A stretch of DNA of 64,000 nucleotides from positions 1-64,000 of the forward strand of contig CAJYTK010000008.1 in NCBI GenBank assembly GCA_913777615.1. The letters are read 5' to 3'. Origin of the DNA: an uncultured Agrobacterium sp. Lineage in GTDB: Bacteria > Pseudomonadota > Alphaproteobacteria > Rhizobiales > Rhizobiaceae. The notes under the pieces were generated by a model that did not search any database, had not been told where the DNA came from, and worked only from the letters and a program-made list of their open reading frames with translations. Shown here one piece after another: positions 29,928 to 40,319 of this stretch. The translations under genes and the position numbers were made by a program. The number at the start of each line of letters is the position of its first letter. Position 1 is the first letter of the stretch.

Positions 29928-30647
29928 ATGACGATCACACAAGCGATGGTTCTGGCGGCGGGTCTCGGCACGAGAATGCGCCCGATCACCGACACGATCC
30001 CCAAGCCACTTGTAAAGATCGCCGGCAAATCGATGATCGATTACGTGCTCGATCTGCTGGTCGAAGCCGGCGTGGAGACCGTATCCATCAATGTCCATCA
30101 CCATGCAGACCAGATGGTCACACATCTTGAAGCGCGTCGCGACCTCGAAATCCTGATCTCGGATGAGCGGGCGGAGTTGATGAATTCCGGCGGCGGCCTT
30201 GCCAAAGGGTTGAAACTGCTAACGCCTGGACCGGTGCTGGTGATGAATGCGGATCTGTTCTGGGTCGGGGAACAGCAAGACCTTCCCACCAACCTGCAGA
30301 AACTTGCGGCGGGTTTCGATCCTGCCCGCATGGATATGGCGATGCTCTGCGTCGATATGGATCGCACGACCGGTCATAACGGCAAGAAGGATTTCAACTT
30401 CGCAGAAGATGGTCACCTGACCCGGTATCAGGAAGGCCAGCCGCACCCGGTCGTCTATGCCGGCGCGATTGCCATGGATTCGCGATTGCTGGAGGACGCC
30501 CCAGAGGGCGCGTTCAATCTCAACATCTATTTCGATCATGCCATTGCAAAAAACAGGCTTTACGGCGTGATGCTCGACGGTCAATGGATTACGGTCGGCA
30601 AGCCGGATGCTATAGAGGATGCGGAGCGCACCATCGCTGCTGTCTGA
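29928..30647 (+). CDS. murU: nucleotidyltransferase, MurU-like
   Basis: This 239-residue sugar-1-phosphate nucleotidyltransferase has the signature LAAGLGTRMRP near residue 10, then PKPLVKIAGKSMIDY and VLVMNADLFW (metal-binding Asp). MurU makes UDP-N-acetylmuramate from the AmgK product, bypassing de novo synthesis and giving fosfomycin tolerance in Pseudomonas. Adjacency to the AmgK-like domain supports this role over other sugar nucleotidyltransferases. Confidence 0.85.
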   Translation: MTITQAMVLAAGLGTRMRPITDTIPKPLVKIAGKSMIDYVLDLLVEAGVETVSINVHHHADQMVTHLEARRDLEILISDERAELMNSGGGLAKGLKLLTPGPVLVMNADLFWVGEQQDLPTNLQKLAAGFDPARMDMAMLCVDMDRTTGHNGKKDFNFAEDGHLTRYQEGQPHPVVYAGAIAMDSRLLEDAPEGAFNLNIYFDHAIAKNRLYGVMLDGQWITVGKPDAIEDAERTIAAV

Positions 30648-30669
30648 TCCTTGATAGAAAGTCGAACCA

Positions 30670-33600
30670 TTGGCGCATGCCAAACGCATCCTGACCATCG
30701 CGCCGGGAACACCCTTCCTTAAGACCCTGGCGCAAAGCCTGTGCGACGGGACGCTCGTGAAGGACTTTGCCTACGATCCCGCCGATCCGCTGTCACTTGC
30801 CCGCGTCACGGTCTATGTGCCGACACGGCGTTCGGCCCGTGTGCTGCGCTCCGAATTCGTCGATATTCTCGGCGGTCGCTCGGCCATCCTGCCCGTCATC
30901 CGACCGCTTGGCGAGACAGATGACGACAGCGGCTATTTCGATATCGAAACGCCTGCGACCATCGATCTTGCACCCCCGATTTCCGGCACGGCGCGGCTGG
31001 TGGAGCTTGCGCGGCTAATCCTTGCCTGGCGAAACAGTCTGCCGGACGCCATTCGTGCCATCCACTCCGATTCGCCGCTCGTTGCACCCACAAGCCCGGC
31101 GGATGCCATCTGGCTGGCGCGTGCGCTTTCCGAAGTCATTGACGCGATGGACACGGAAGACCGGGAGTGGGAGGCACTCGCCGATCTCGATACAGCCGAT
31201 CATGCGCAGTGGTGGCAGTTGACGGCGGATTTTTTAAAGATTGCCAGCGTCTTCTGGCCTGCCCGACTTGCCGAACTCAATCGCTCCTCTGCCGGGCGTC
31301 ACCGCAACGCCATTCTGCGCGCCGAAGCCGAACGACTGAAGAAGAGCGCCAGCAGCGATCCCATCATCGTTGCCGGTTCCACCGGCTCCATTCCCGCTGC
31401 GGCGGATCTGATAGCCGCCGTCGCCTCGCTGCCGCATGGTACTGTCGTGCTACCCGGTCTCGACCGCGATATGCCTGAAGATCAGTGGCAGGCGATCAAT
31501 GAAGCGCCGGATGACGCGGCAAGCCGAACCCATTCTCAGTATGGACTCTTCATTCTGTTGCAGAAGCTCGGCGTTTTGCGTCGCGATGTGGAGCAGATCG
31601 GTGCGGTGGATGATGATCTGAAAAACCGCGCTGCCGTCTTTTCTACTGCGCTTGCTCCGGTGCGAGCAACAGCCGAATGGAATGAATGGCGCGCTCATAA
31701 ATCTGCGGACTTCTTCCAAAATGCCTTTTCCGCAGCCTCGATGATAGAGGCAGCTAACGAGCGTGAAGAGGCCACCGCTATCGCCATTGCGCTGCGGCTT
31801 GCGCTGGAAAAGCCTGGCGCGAACGGACCGTCGCAAGCAGCCCTCATCACACCAGATCGCGGACTTGGCCGACGTGTTGCGACGGAACTTGCCCGCTTCG
31901 GCATCGAAGCGGACGACTCCGCCGGTACGCCGCTCTCCGCGACGCCACAGGCCGGCCTTCTGCAACTGGCGCTGGAAGCGATCTTGCGGCCGGGGGATCC
32001 GGTGGCGGTCATTTCGCTGTTGAAGCACCCGCTCTGCCGCTTTGGTATGAGCGAGCAGCAAATCATGCAGGCTGTGGCAGCGCTCGAGCTTCTGGCACTG
32101 CGTGGTGGGCGTGAAGAGACAACGCTCGGCACTCTCGATAAACTTCTGGCGCATCAGATCACGCTTCACGCTGAGGACCATCATCCGCCGCATTGGCGCA
32201 CGGCTCTGTCAGAAGACGCGCACCTCGTTGCCGCCGATCTGGCAAACCGCATCAGGTCGGCCATAGAACCGCTGGAACAGGCCTTTATCCACCGCGATCC
32301 GATCCGGGGTCGGCTGACCTCTCGACTGACGCTGGCCGATTGGGCGGAGCGGTCGGGCCGTGTGATCGAGGCGATATGCCTTGATGAGGCGGGCGATCTG
32401 GCGAGCCTCTGGTCTGGTGAAGCAGGGGAAAAGCTATCCAGTCTTTTTGCCGAGCTTTTGGACTGTGGCAATGCGCTTGAGGCGGATGGTCCGCAATGGA
32501 TCGATATCGTGGCGGCCTTTGTCGCGGGTGAATCGATCAAGCCACGGGCCATGCGTCATCCACGTGTTTTCATCTTCGGTGCTTTGGAGGCACGCCTTCA
32601 GAGTGTCGATACGGTGATTATTGGCGGGTTGAACGAGGGGGTCTGGCCGGGTCAGACCGCCAACAATCCTTTCTTGTCGCGCAGCATGAAAACATCCATC
32701 GGGCTTGAGCCGCCGGAACGGCGCATCGGACAGCTCGCGCATGATTTCGAGATGGCAAATGGTACACGCCACATCATCTATAGCCGGGCGTTGCGCCAGG
32801 GTTCGACACCTGCCGTTGCGTCACGCTGGCTGCAAAGGCTGTTGGCGCTCGGTGGCGACGAGCTGGCCAAGACACTTAAACGCAAAGGTGAATCCTATCG
32901 GCATTGGGCCGCCATGCTGGACGAAGGTAACACTCAGGACGCAGCCCGGCGACCTTCTCCGACCCCGCCTGCCGATCTGCAACCGAAGAGCTACTCTTTC
33001 AGCGAAGTCGGGCGGCTGCGTCGTGATCCTTATTCTATCTATGCCCGGCGCATTCTGAAGCTCGATCCGCTGGACGAGTTCAACCGTGATCCTGGCGCTG
33101 CCGATCGCGGCACGCTCTACCACCGCATCATCGAACTTTATTCGCGCGAAGACCATGTGCCCGGTACACCCGCATCGGAAAACGCGATGATGCGCGTATT
33201 GAACGCGTGTTTCGATGAGGAAAATCTGCCCGCACATATCGATATTGTCTGGCGACCGCGCTTCGTCGCGGTGGCGCGGGAGTTTCTCAACTGGGAGAAG
33301 GATCGCCGTCCCTTGGTGCGCCGCTCCTATGTGGAGGCCCGCGCCGGACAGGAAATTCCCGAAGCCGGTATCCGACTGACGGGCGTAGCCGACCGGATCG
33401 ATATCAAGACCAATGGCAAGGCGGATATTGTCGATTACAAGACGGGTCTTTCCCCTACGGTGAAACAGGCCCGCTCTCTTCTCGATCCGCAACTGGCGCT
33501 CGAAGCCGCAGCCCTGATGCGCGGCGCTTTCCGCGATACTGGCACGCCAAAGCCAGAAGATCTAATCTATGTGCGCCTTCGGCCCGGAGAACGCTTCGGT

Positions 33601-33846
33601 ACTGATGTCGTGAACAACGAAAATACAAAGGCTACCGCGAAGACCGTGCCGAAGAGCGCAGTGGAGCTGGCAACGGATTCCATCGACCAACTGACCAAGT
33701 TCATCAAAGCGCTACGCGAGGGCAAGAACGGCTTCGTGTCGCGACTGATCCCGGAAGAACAGCAATCCTATGGTGGCGAATACGACCATCTTGCGCGCGT
33801 TTCCGAATGGTCCACCGCAGAACCGGGAGATGGCGATGGCGAATGA
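30670..33846 (+). CDS. addB: double-strand break repair protein AddB (alphaproteobacterial type)
   Basis: This 1058-residue partner of AddA in the helicase-nuclease loads recombination at double-strand breaks, replacing RecBCD. The N-terminus (MAHAKRILTIAPGTPFLKTL) matches the alphaproteobacterial family. The C-terminal PD-(D/E)XK nuclease shows VDYKTG with Asp922 and Lys924. The start is TTG at 30670 with only a weak upstream GA-rich site, which is less certain. It overlaps addA by about 11 bp. Confidence 0.94.
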   Translation: MAHAKRILTIAPGTPFLKTLAQSLCDGTLVKDFAYDPADPLSLARVTVYVPTRRSARVLRSEFVDILGGRSAILPVIRPLGETDDDSGYFDIETPATIDLAPPISGTARLVELARLILAWRNSLPDAIRAIHSDSPLVAPTSPADAIWLARALSEVIDAMDTEDREWEALADLDTADHAQWWQLTADFLKIASVFWPARLAELNRSSAGRHRNAILRAEAERLKKSASSDPIIVAGSTGSIPAAADLIAAVASLPHGTVVLPGLDRDMPEDQWQAINEAPDDAASRTHSQYGLFILLQKLGVLRRDVEQIGAVDDDLKNRAAVFSTALAPVRATAEWNEWRAHKSADFFQNAFSAASMIEAANEREEATAIAIALRLALEKPGANGPSQAALITPDRGLGRRVATELARFGIEADDSAGTPLSATPQAGLLQLALEAILRPGDPVAVISLLKHPLCRFGMSEQQIMQAVAALELLALRGGREETTLGTLDKLLAHQITLHAEDHHPPHWRTALSEDAHLVAADLANRIRSAIEPLEQAFIHRDPIRGRLTSRLTLADWAERSGRVIEAICLDEAGDLASLWSGEAGEKLSSLFAELLDCGNALEADGPQWIDIVAAFVAGESIKPRAMRHPRVFIFGALEARLQSVDTVIIGGLNEGVWPGQTANNPFLSRSMKTSIGLEPPERRIGQLAHDFEMANGTRHIIYSRALRQGSTPAVASRWLQRLLALGGDELAKTLKRKGESYRHWAAMLDEGNTQDAARRPSPTPPADLQPKSYSFSEVGRLRRDPYSIYARRILKLDPLDEFNRDPGAADRGTLYHRIIELYSREDHVPGTPASENAMMRVLNACFDEENLPAHIDIVWRPRFVAVAREFLNWEKDRRPLVRRSYVEARAGQEIPEAGIRLTGVADRIDIKTNGKADIVDYKTGLSPTVKQARSLLDPQLALEAAALMRGAFRDTGTPKPEDLIYVRLRPGERFGTDVVNNENTKATAKTVPKSAVELATDSIDQLTKFIKALREGKNGFVSRLIPEEQQSYGGEYDHLARVSEWSTAEPGDGDGE

Positions 33847-36800
33847 TCTTTTCGAATACGCCGCCGAACGGGCGCTTGATCATGGCCCGGCGCGCGACGA
33901 GCCCAATGCCTGGATCGACTGGACAACACAGCAGCAGACCCGTGCGTCAGATCCGAAAAGCTCGGCATGGGTGTCGGCCAATGCGGGCTCGGGCAAGACG
34001 CATGTCTTGACGCAGCGGGTAATCCGTCTGTTGCTGGCCGGTTGCCGTCCGTCCGCCATTCTGTGCCTGACCTATACCAAGGCTGCCGCATCGGAAATGT
34101 CGAGCCGCGTCTTTGATCGCCTCGCGGATTGGGCAACGCTTTCCGACGCGGCCTTGAAGGAGCGCATCGCCTCCATTGAAGGGCGGATACCGGATGCAAT
34201 CAAGCTGAAGGAGGCGCGCCGTCTTTTCGCCAAGGCGCTGGAAACGCCGGGTGGACTGAAAATACAAACGATCCACGCCTTCTGCGAAGCGCTGCTACAC
34301 CAGTTTCCGCTGGAAGCGAACGTTGCCGGTCACTTCTCGGTTCTGGATGATCGCGCTGCGAGCAGCCTGCTTGCCGAAGCACGCCGCAGCCTATTGACCG
34401 CCGTTTCTCTGGAGCGCGACACGCCACTGGCACAGGCGCTCGCCTATGTGCTGGATCTTGCCGATGAGACGGGACTGGAAGCGCTGCTGGGCGCCATCGT
34501 GGCCAATCGTAACCCTCTGCGCGGCTTTCTCGAAGAGGCCGTCCGCACCGGTGGGATCGATGCGGCGCTCCGACGCCATGCAGGCATCGGCGCGAGTGAA
34601 ACACTTGAGACAACTGCTATCGCCTATTGGCCGCTTCCGGGTCTGTCCGGTCTTTCGCTCGATACCTATCTGGCGCTCTCCGACGAAAAGGGCGGCGCGC
34701 GTACCCATGAAGTATCCTATGCGCTGAGGGAAGCAGCGAGAGAGACGGATGTCTTCAAGCGCATCGCCTTTATCGAAAGCGCCCTCCTGACCCAGAAGGG
34801 TGAGCGCAAATCCGATGCCTTTGTCATCAACAAGGCGATGCAGACGGCAGCGCCAAATCTTCTGGACGACCTGACGCTTGCACGCACCCATGTCGTTGCC
34901 TGCCGCGACCGGTACCGGACATTGCGCATGTTGGAGGCAACTAGACATGCTTTGACGCTGGCAGACCGGCTGATCGGCGATTTCGAGGATCTGAAGAAGC
35001 AGCGCAGCCAACTCGATTTCGAGGATCTGATCGAGCGCGCAGCCACCCTTCTCAACCGCGATACGGCGGGCGCCTGGGTGCATTACAAGCTGGATCAGGG
35101 TATCGACCATATTCTCGTCGATGAGGCGCAGGATACGAGCCCGGTGCAATGGTCGATCATCCAATCGCTGGCGGCGGATTTCTTTTATGGCGAAACGGCG
35201 CGCGCCGGTCAGCGCACGCTGTTTGCGGTGGGGGATGAAAAGCAGTCCATCTATTCCTTTCAGGGCGCCAGGCCGGAGCGATTTTCTCAAGAGCGTGAGG
35301 AGACGGCACGGCGTGTGACTGCCGTCCAGCAGACATTTCATCCGGTCCGCCTGCCGCTATCCTTCCGTTCCACGGCGGATGTGCTGGCTGCGGTGGATCA
35401 GGTCTTCTCCCTGCCCGAAAATGCCGCGGGTCTCAGCGCCGACAATGAGCCCGTTGAGCACCGTTCCAACCGCCTCGGCCAGCCGGGAACGGTGGAAGTG
35501 TGGGATATGGTCGCCGCCGAACCGGTGGAGGACGAGGAAGACTGGACGGCACCCTTCGACGCGCTGCGCGAAAGCGCCCCGCCCGCCATCGTCGCGCGCC
35601 GGATCGCAGCGCGCATCGCGGCGATGATCGGCACGGAAACGGTGATTGAGAAAGGCGTGGAACGCTTCATCGAGGCGGGAGACATTCTTGTTCTCGTGCG
35701 CAAGCGCCACGCTTTCGTCAACGCGCTGACACGCGAATTGAAGCAGCGCAAAGACATTCCCGTTGCCGGCGCCGACCGGTTACGACTGACCGACCACATT
35801 GCCATTCAAGATCTTCTGGCGCTTGGACGCTTCGTGCTTCTCCCACAGGATGATCTTTCGCTCTCCGCCCTGCTGAAAAGCCCCCTCTTTAACCACAACG
35901 AAGACGATATTTTCGATCTCGCCGCCAAGCGTCCGGAGAAAACCAGTGTGTGGGATCACCTGCAACACTTCATGCAGGAGGACGGCAGTCGTTTTGCCGG
36001 GACGCTGAAAACACTTTCCAACCTCATTGCCCTCTCCCGCAGCGCGACGATCCATGATTTTTACGCGGCGGTGCTGACCATACATGAAGGCCGCAAACGC
36101 TTCCTTGCCCGGCTTGGTAACGAAGCCAGCGACGTTCTAGACGAATTTCTCTCCTTTGCACTCGATCATGAAAAGACCGGCCTTCCCGGACTGCAATCCT
36201 TCATTTCCGTGCTGGAGACCGATGCACCGGAAATCAAGCGCGAGCAGGACAAGGAGCGCGGCGAAGTTCGCATCATGACGGTTCACGCCTCCAAGGGTCT
36301 TGAAGCGCCGGTGGTATTTCTGGTCGATGGCGGCTCGAAGGCATTCATTCCAAGCCACGTTCCGCGATTGCGCTTTCTCGAATCCAAGGAAGCCGCCTTT
36401 CCTGTCTGGCTGCCCGGAAAGAGTTTCGACAATACCCTGATCGACCATGACGACAGTCGTTTGAGAGATGCAGCAGAAGAGGAGTATCGCCGCCTTCTCT
36501 ATGTTGCCATGACGCGTGCTGCCGACCATCTGATCGTCTGCGGTTATCGTGGGCCAAAGGAAAATCCGGATTGCTGGCACCAGATGATCAAGCGGGCGCT
36601 CGCCGCCGACGAAAATCGCTGCGCGCCTTATCAGTTCGAGGCGGGCGGCGAAGCTTGGGACGGTCTGCTGTGGCGAATGAATGCACAGGCTCCAAGAGCA
36701 ATTGCGCAGGCAGATACCGTGCCGAGTTTGACCCCAGAGGCGCTTCCAGCGTCGCTGATGCAACCGCTGCCACCGGCCCCTGCCCTTCCTCGGCCACTCA

Positions 36801-37414
36801 GTCCCTCCGGTGCAGGAACGATCGTCGATGACGGCGCGGACGATCTTCTCATCACCTCTCCGCTTTTTGCCAAGCCGGAAACATCGTCAGGCCTTGCGCT
36901 GCAACGCGGTCGGCTTGTGCATCGGATGCTTCAGACGCTGCCGGAATATCCTGACCATGAGCGGGAAGATGCAGCCCGCCGCTATGCAGAGCGTGCAGCA
37001 CGCCATTGGCCGGACAGAGAACGCGAAAGGCTGATCCGCACCACGCTTGCGGTTCTTGCCGAACCGGCGATCCAACCCGCCTTTGCCGTCAACAGTCGCG
37101 CGGAAGTGTCTATCATGGGAACCTTGCGTCTTGGCAGGCAGGACTTTGCCGTTTCCGGTCGCATCGACAGGCTGGCAGTAGACGGCGGGCGCGTCATTCT
37201 GGTGGACTACAAGACCAACCGGGTGCCACCGGCCAACGAGAACGCCATCCCGTTTTCCCATATCGCGCAGCTTGCGATCTATCGCGAAATCCTGAAACCG
37301 CTTTATCCGGACAAGTCTTTTACCTGCGCGCTGGTCTACACGGAGAATGCATCCTTTGTGACGGTCAAGAACGAAGCACTGTCACAAGCCCTTGCCGCCA
37401 TCTCGACAAAGTGA
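33836..37414 (+). CDS. addA: double-strand break repair helicase AddA (alphaproteobacterial type)
   Basis: This 1192-residue UvrD/Rep-type helicase-nuclease has Walker A ANAGSGKT (48-55), the helicase motif VDEAQDTSPVQW and the motif MTRAADHLIVCGY. The C-terminal nuclease shows LVDYKTN with Asp1124 and Lys1126. With AddB it resects DNA ends for RecA. I prefer the ATG at 33836 because GGGAG lies 6 bp upstream; an ATG at 33830 sits too close to that site. It overlaps the addB end, indicating coupled translation of the two subunits. Confidence 0.95.
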   Translation: MANDLFEYAAERALDHGPARDEPNAWIDWTTQQQTRASDPKSSAWVSANAGSGKTHVLTQRVIRLLLAGCRPSAILCLTYTKAAASEMSSRVFDRLADWATLSDAALKERIASIEGRIPDAIKLKEARRLFAKALETPGGLKIQTIHAFCEALLHQFPLEANVAGHFSVLDDRAASSLLAEARRSLLTAVSLERDTPLAQALAYVLDLADETGLEALLGAIVANRNPLRGFLEEAVRTGGIDAALRRHAGIGASETLETTAIAYWPLPGLSGLSLDTYLALSDEKGGARTHEVSYALREAARETDVFKRIAFIESALLTQKGERKSDAFVINKAMQTAAPNLLDDLTLARTHVVACRDRYRTLRMLEATRHALTLADRLIGDFEDLKKQRSQLDFEDLIERAATLLNRDTAGAWVHYKLDQGIDHILVDEAQDTSPVQWSIIQSLAADFFYGETARAGQRTLFAVGDEKQSIYSFQGARPERFSQEREETARRVTAVQQTFHPVRLPLSFRSTADVLAAVDQVFSLPENAAGLSADNEPVEHRSNRLGQPGTVEVWDMVAAEPVEDEEDWTAPFDALRESAPPAIVARRIAARIAAMIGTETVIEKGVERFIEAGDILVLVRKRHAFVNALTRELKQRKDIPVAGADRLRLTDHIAIQDLLALGRFVLLPQDDLSLSALLKSPLFNHNEDDIFDLAAKRPEKTSVWDHLQHFMQEDGSRFAGTLKTLSNLIALSRSATIHDFYAAVLTIHEGRKRFLARLGNEASDVLDEFLSFALDHEKTGLPGLQSFISVLETDAPEIKREQDKERGEVRIMTVHASKGLEAPVVFLVDGGSKAFIPSHVPRLRFLESKEAAFPVWLPGKSFDNTLIDHDDSRLRDAAEEEYRRLLYVAMTRAADHLIVCGYRGPKENPDCWHQMIKRALAADENRCAPYQFEAGGEAWDGLLWRMNAQAPRAIAQADTVPSLTPEALPASLMQPLPPAPALPRPLSPSGAGTIVDDGADDLLITSPLFAKPETSSGLALQRGRLVHRMLQTLPEYPDHEREDAARRYAERAARHWPDRERERLIRTTLAVLAEPAIQPAFAVNSRAEVSIMGTLRLGRQDFAVSGRIDRLAVDGGRVILVDYKTNRVPPANENAIPFSHIAQLAIYREILKPLYPDKSFTCALVYTENASFVTVKNEALSQALAAISTK

Positions 37415-37489
37415 GATACCGGACATTGAAAATGTGTCCCTCCCGCATCACATGAATGCCGAACAGATTCACTGAAAGGAGAGCCAATT

Positions 37490-37810
37490 ATGGCTACCGT
37501 GAAAGTCGATACCTCCAACTTCCAGTCTGAAGTTCTGGACTCCGCCGAACCCGTCGTCGTGGACTTCTGGGCGGAATGGTGTGGCCCGTGCAAGATGATT
37601 GCACCGAGCCTCGAAGAGATCGCAACTGAACTCTCCGGCAAGGTAAAGGTCGCAAAGCTGAACATCGACGAAAATCCTGAGCTTGCCGCTCAGTTCGGCG
37701 TTCGTTCCATTCCTACCCTTGCTATGTTCAAGGGCGGCGAAGTGGCCGACATCAAGGTTGGCGCTGCTCCCAAGACCGCGCTTTCTGCCTGGATTTCCAG
37801 CGCCGCCTAA
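37490..37810 (+). CDS. trxA: thioredoxin 1
   Basis: This 106-residue thioredoxin has the active site WCGPC (Cys31, Cys34) and the cis-proline segment SIPTLAMF. It reduces cytoplasmic disulfides. An AAAGGAGAG ribosome-binding site precedes it. It is the last gene of the plus-strand block and is closed by a strong terminator. Linkage to addA is common in Rhizobiaceae; the 75-bp gap leaves room for its own promoter. Confidence 0.97.
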   Translation: MATVKVDTSNFQSEVLDSAEPVVVDFWAEWCGPCKMIAPSLEEIATELSGKVKVAKLNIDENPELAAQFGVRSIPTLAMFKGGEVADIKVGAAPKTALSAWISSAA

Positions 37811-37834
37811 TCGTTTGCTATACGCAAGGTAAAA

Positions 37835-37858
37835 AGCCCGGCTCTGCCGGGCTTTTTT
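37835..37858 (+). terminator. intrinsic terminator after trxA
   Basis: An 8-bp stem AGCCCGGC/GCCGGGCT with a 3-base loop is followed by TTTTT. Being flanked by A and T runs it may also serve folC from the other strand. Confidence 0.9.
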
Positions 37859-37876
37859 CGTGAGATCATTCGCGCA

Positions 37877-39229
37877 TTATTGCGGCGGGGTGCCGTTCAG
37901 CGCCAAGGCATTGCCCGCAAGATAAAGCGATCCGCCGATCAGGATTCGTGGCGCGGGCTTGGCCGGGTCGAGGCGCTTCCCCAATTCTTCCAGAGCCTCT
38001 TCAATCGATGAAGTGGGTGCCGCCGTCAGCCCGGCATCGAAGACGGCATGGGCCAGCACCACCGGATCTATTGCCGCATCCGAGCCGTGGATGGGCACAG
38101 TGAAGACGTATTCAGCGATGCCTGCGAAGGCCTTGAAGTAACCCACCTGATCCTTGGTGTTGATCATTCCTGCTATCAGCACCAGCGGACGAGCACTCTT
38201 CTCTTCGAAACCGGCCATAGCCTCGGCAATGACTTCGCCGGCACCAGGGTTGTGGCCGCCATCGATCCAGATTTCGCTGCCTTTTGGCGCGAGATCGAAG
38301 ATGCGGCCACGCGTGATGCGTTGCAGACGGCCAGGCCATTCAACCGAAGTCATGGCCTTCTCGATCATGCGGTCGGTGACGATGAATCCCGCTGCCTTGA
38401 CGGCACGAATGGCAGCCGCGGCGTTGCCCAATTGATGACGGCCCGGCAGGCGCGGCAGCGGAGCGTCGACCAAGCTGAACTCGTCCTGATAAACCATGCG
38501 GCCATGTTCTTCATGGGCGGAAAAATCCTGCCCGTAGACCGCCGTCGGGCATTTCAGCCGCTCGGCAGTGGCAATCAGCACATCGAGTGCCGCATCATAT
38601 TCCTGATGGCCGATAACGACCGGCGATCCGGTCTTCACGATGCCTGCCTTTTCCGCCGCGATCAGTTCGACGCGATCGCCGAGATAGGCCTGATGGTCGA
38701 GCGAAATCGGCATGATGACCGACACGGCGGGATTGGAGATGACATTGGTCGCATCGAAGCGGCCGCCAAGACCCACTTCCAGAACCACGACATCGGCCGG
38801 CTGTTCGGCAAAGAGGACGAAGGTGACGGCGGTGAGGATTTCAAACACGGTTATGTGCTGGCCTTCATTGGCCGCTTCCACGCGCGCCAAAGCATCGGCA
38901 AGCATGGCGTCTTTGACCAGCCGACCGGGAGCGCCGGCGACGCCGATACGGTAGCGCTCATTCCAGTTCACCAGATGGGGCGAGGTGTGGACGTGAACGG
39001 CCAGACCCGCGGCTTCCAGAAGCGCACGGCTGAAGGCCGTGACCGAGCCTTTGCCATTGGTGCCCGCCACATGGATGACGGGCGGCAGGCGCTTATGCGG
39101 ATTGCCAAGCTTTTCTAGGAGGCGGATGATCCTGTCCAGCGACAGATCGAAGCCCTTGGGGTGAAGCTGCATCAATCTTTCGATGATGCGTTCCGCCTCG
39201 CTCATGTCAGGCTTCGTCATATCCGTCAT
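37877..39229 (-). CDS. folC: bifunctional folylpolyglutamate / dihydrofolate synthase
   Basis: This 450-residue Mur-ligase-like enzyme adds glutamate to dihydropteroate and folates. The P-loop is GTNGKGSV, and SPHLVNWNERYRI and GGHNPGAGE are family motifs. I chose the ATG at 39229 with GGAGGGG just upstream. It lies 28 bp after accD, the usual accD-folC pair. Confidence 0.96.
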   Translation of the reverse strand: MTDMTKPDMSEAERIIERLMQLHPKGFDLSLDRIIRLLEKLGNPHKRLPPVIHVAGTNGKGSVTAFSRALLEAAGLAVHVHTSPHLVNWNERYRIGVAGAPGRLVKDAMLADALARVEAANEGQHITVFEILTAVTFVLFAEQPADVVVLEVGLGGRFDATNVISNPAVSVIMPISLDHQAYLGDRVELIAAEKAGIVKTGSPVVIGHQEYDAALDVLIATAERLKCPTAVYGQDFSAHEEHGRMVYQDEFSLVDAPLPRLPGRHQLGNAAAAIRAVKAAGFIVTDRMIEKAMTSVEWPGRLQRITRGRIFDLAPKGSEIWIDGGHNPGAGEVIAEAMAGFEEKSARPLVLIAGMINTKDQVGYFKAFAGIAEYVFTVPIHGSDAAIDPVVLAHAVFDAGLTAAPTSSIEEALEELGKRLDPAKPAPRILIGGSLYLAGNALALNGTPPQ

Positions 39230-39257
39230 CCACCCCTCCGGAGCGCGTTCGATGGCT

Positions 39258-40151
39258 TTAGGCCGTGGCTGCCAACGGCAGAGTATCCTTAGATGCGTTG
39301 GCCGGTGCCTTCGTCATGATCTTCAAGAGATTGGCGAGTGTGTCCGGGATCGCGTGTCGATCGACGACCATGTCCACCATGCCGTGATCCAACAGGTATT
39401 CGGACGTCTGGAAGCCCTCCGGGAGCTTTTCGCGGATGGTCTGTTCGATGACGCGCTTGCCAGCGAAGCAGATTTCAGCGCCCGGTTCGGCGATGTGAAC
39501 GTCACCCAGCATGGCGTAAGATGCCGTTACGCCACCCGTCGTTGGGTTAGTGAGGACGACGATGTAGGGCATGCCGGCTTCTTTTAGCATATTCACCGCA
39601 ACGGTCGTACGCGGGAGCTGCATCAGAGAAAGAATGCCTTCCTGCATGCGGGCGCCGCCAGAGGCGGGAAACATGACAAGGGGGCAGCGTTCCGAGATGG
39701 CGCGCTCGAACGCTTTCACGATCGCTTCGCCTGCGGCAATACCGAGCGAGCCACCCATGAACTGAAACTCATGCACAACCGCGACGATCTTCAGGCCTTG
39801 CAGCTTGCCCACACCTGCAAGAATCGTGTCTTCCTGCTCGGTCTTTGTGCGGCTGTCGCGCAGGCGATCGGCATATTTCTTGGAATCGCGGAACTTCAAG
39901 GGGTCCTGCGCAACCTTGGGCTGGGGAAGCGCTTCGTACTCACCGCCATCGAAAAGATCGGCAAGACGGGCCTTTGCCGGCATTTTCATGTGGAAGCCGG
40001 AAGCGGGAATAACCCACTTGTTCTCTTCCAGATCCTTGTGGAAGACCATCTCGCCAGTTTCCGGGCACTTGATCCAGAGATTTTCCGGGGTATCGCGGCG
40101 GCCCAGCATGGAATTGATCCGTGGGCGTACGTAATTGGTAATCCAGTTCAC
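39258..40151 (-). CDS. accD: acetyl-CoA carboxylase carboxyltransferase subunit beta, zinc ribbon degraded
   Basis: This 297-residue subunit, with AccA, transfers carboxyl from biotin to acetyl-CoA in fatty-acid synthesis. The crotonase-like core is intact ([36 protein letters not shown]). The N-terminal zinc ribbon, normally four cysteines, keeps only Cys29; Thr32, Ile48 and Ser51 fill the other three positions. I chose the GTG at 40151 ([10 protein letters not shown]) with CAGGAG 8 bp upstream. It lies 168 bp after trpA and 28 bp before folC. Confidence 0.95.
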   Translation of the reverse strand: MNWITNYVRPRINSMLGRRDTPENLWIKCPETGEMVFHKDLEENKWVIPASGFHMKMPAKARLADLFDGGEYEALPQPKVAQDPLKFRDSKKYADRLRDSRTKTEQEDTILAGVGKLQGLKIVAVVHEFQFMGGSLGIAAGEAIVKAFERAISERCPLVMFPASGGARMQEGILSLMQLPRTTVAVNMLKEAGMPYIVVLTNPTTGGVTASYAMLGDVHIAEPGAEICFAGKRVIEQTIREKLPEGFQTSEYLLDHGMVDMVVDRHAIPDTLANLLKIMTKAPANASKDTLPLAATA

Positions 40152-40319
40152 GTTCTTTACTCCTGACTGTCCCCGCTGAACCGATGATCCTTCGGCAGCA
40201 GTTGAGCGCAATGGCGACGCATCTCTGCGACTTCGACCGAGTTCCGCTCTTCTTCTTCTTTTACATTCAAAATCAGAATGGCGATTTCAAGTCGATCATG
40301 ACCTGACATCGCCCCGATG

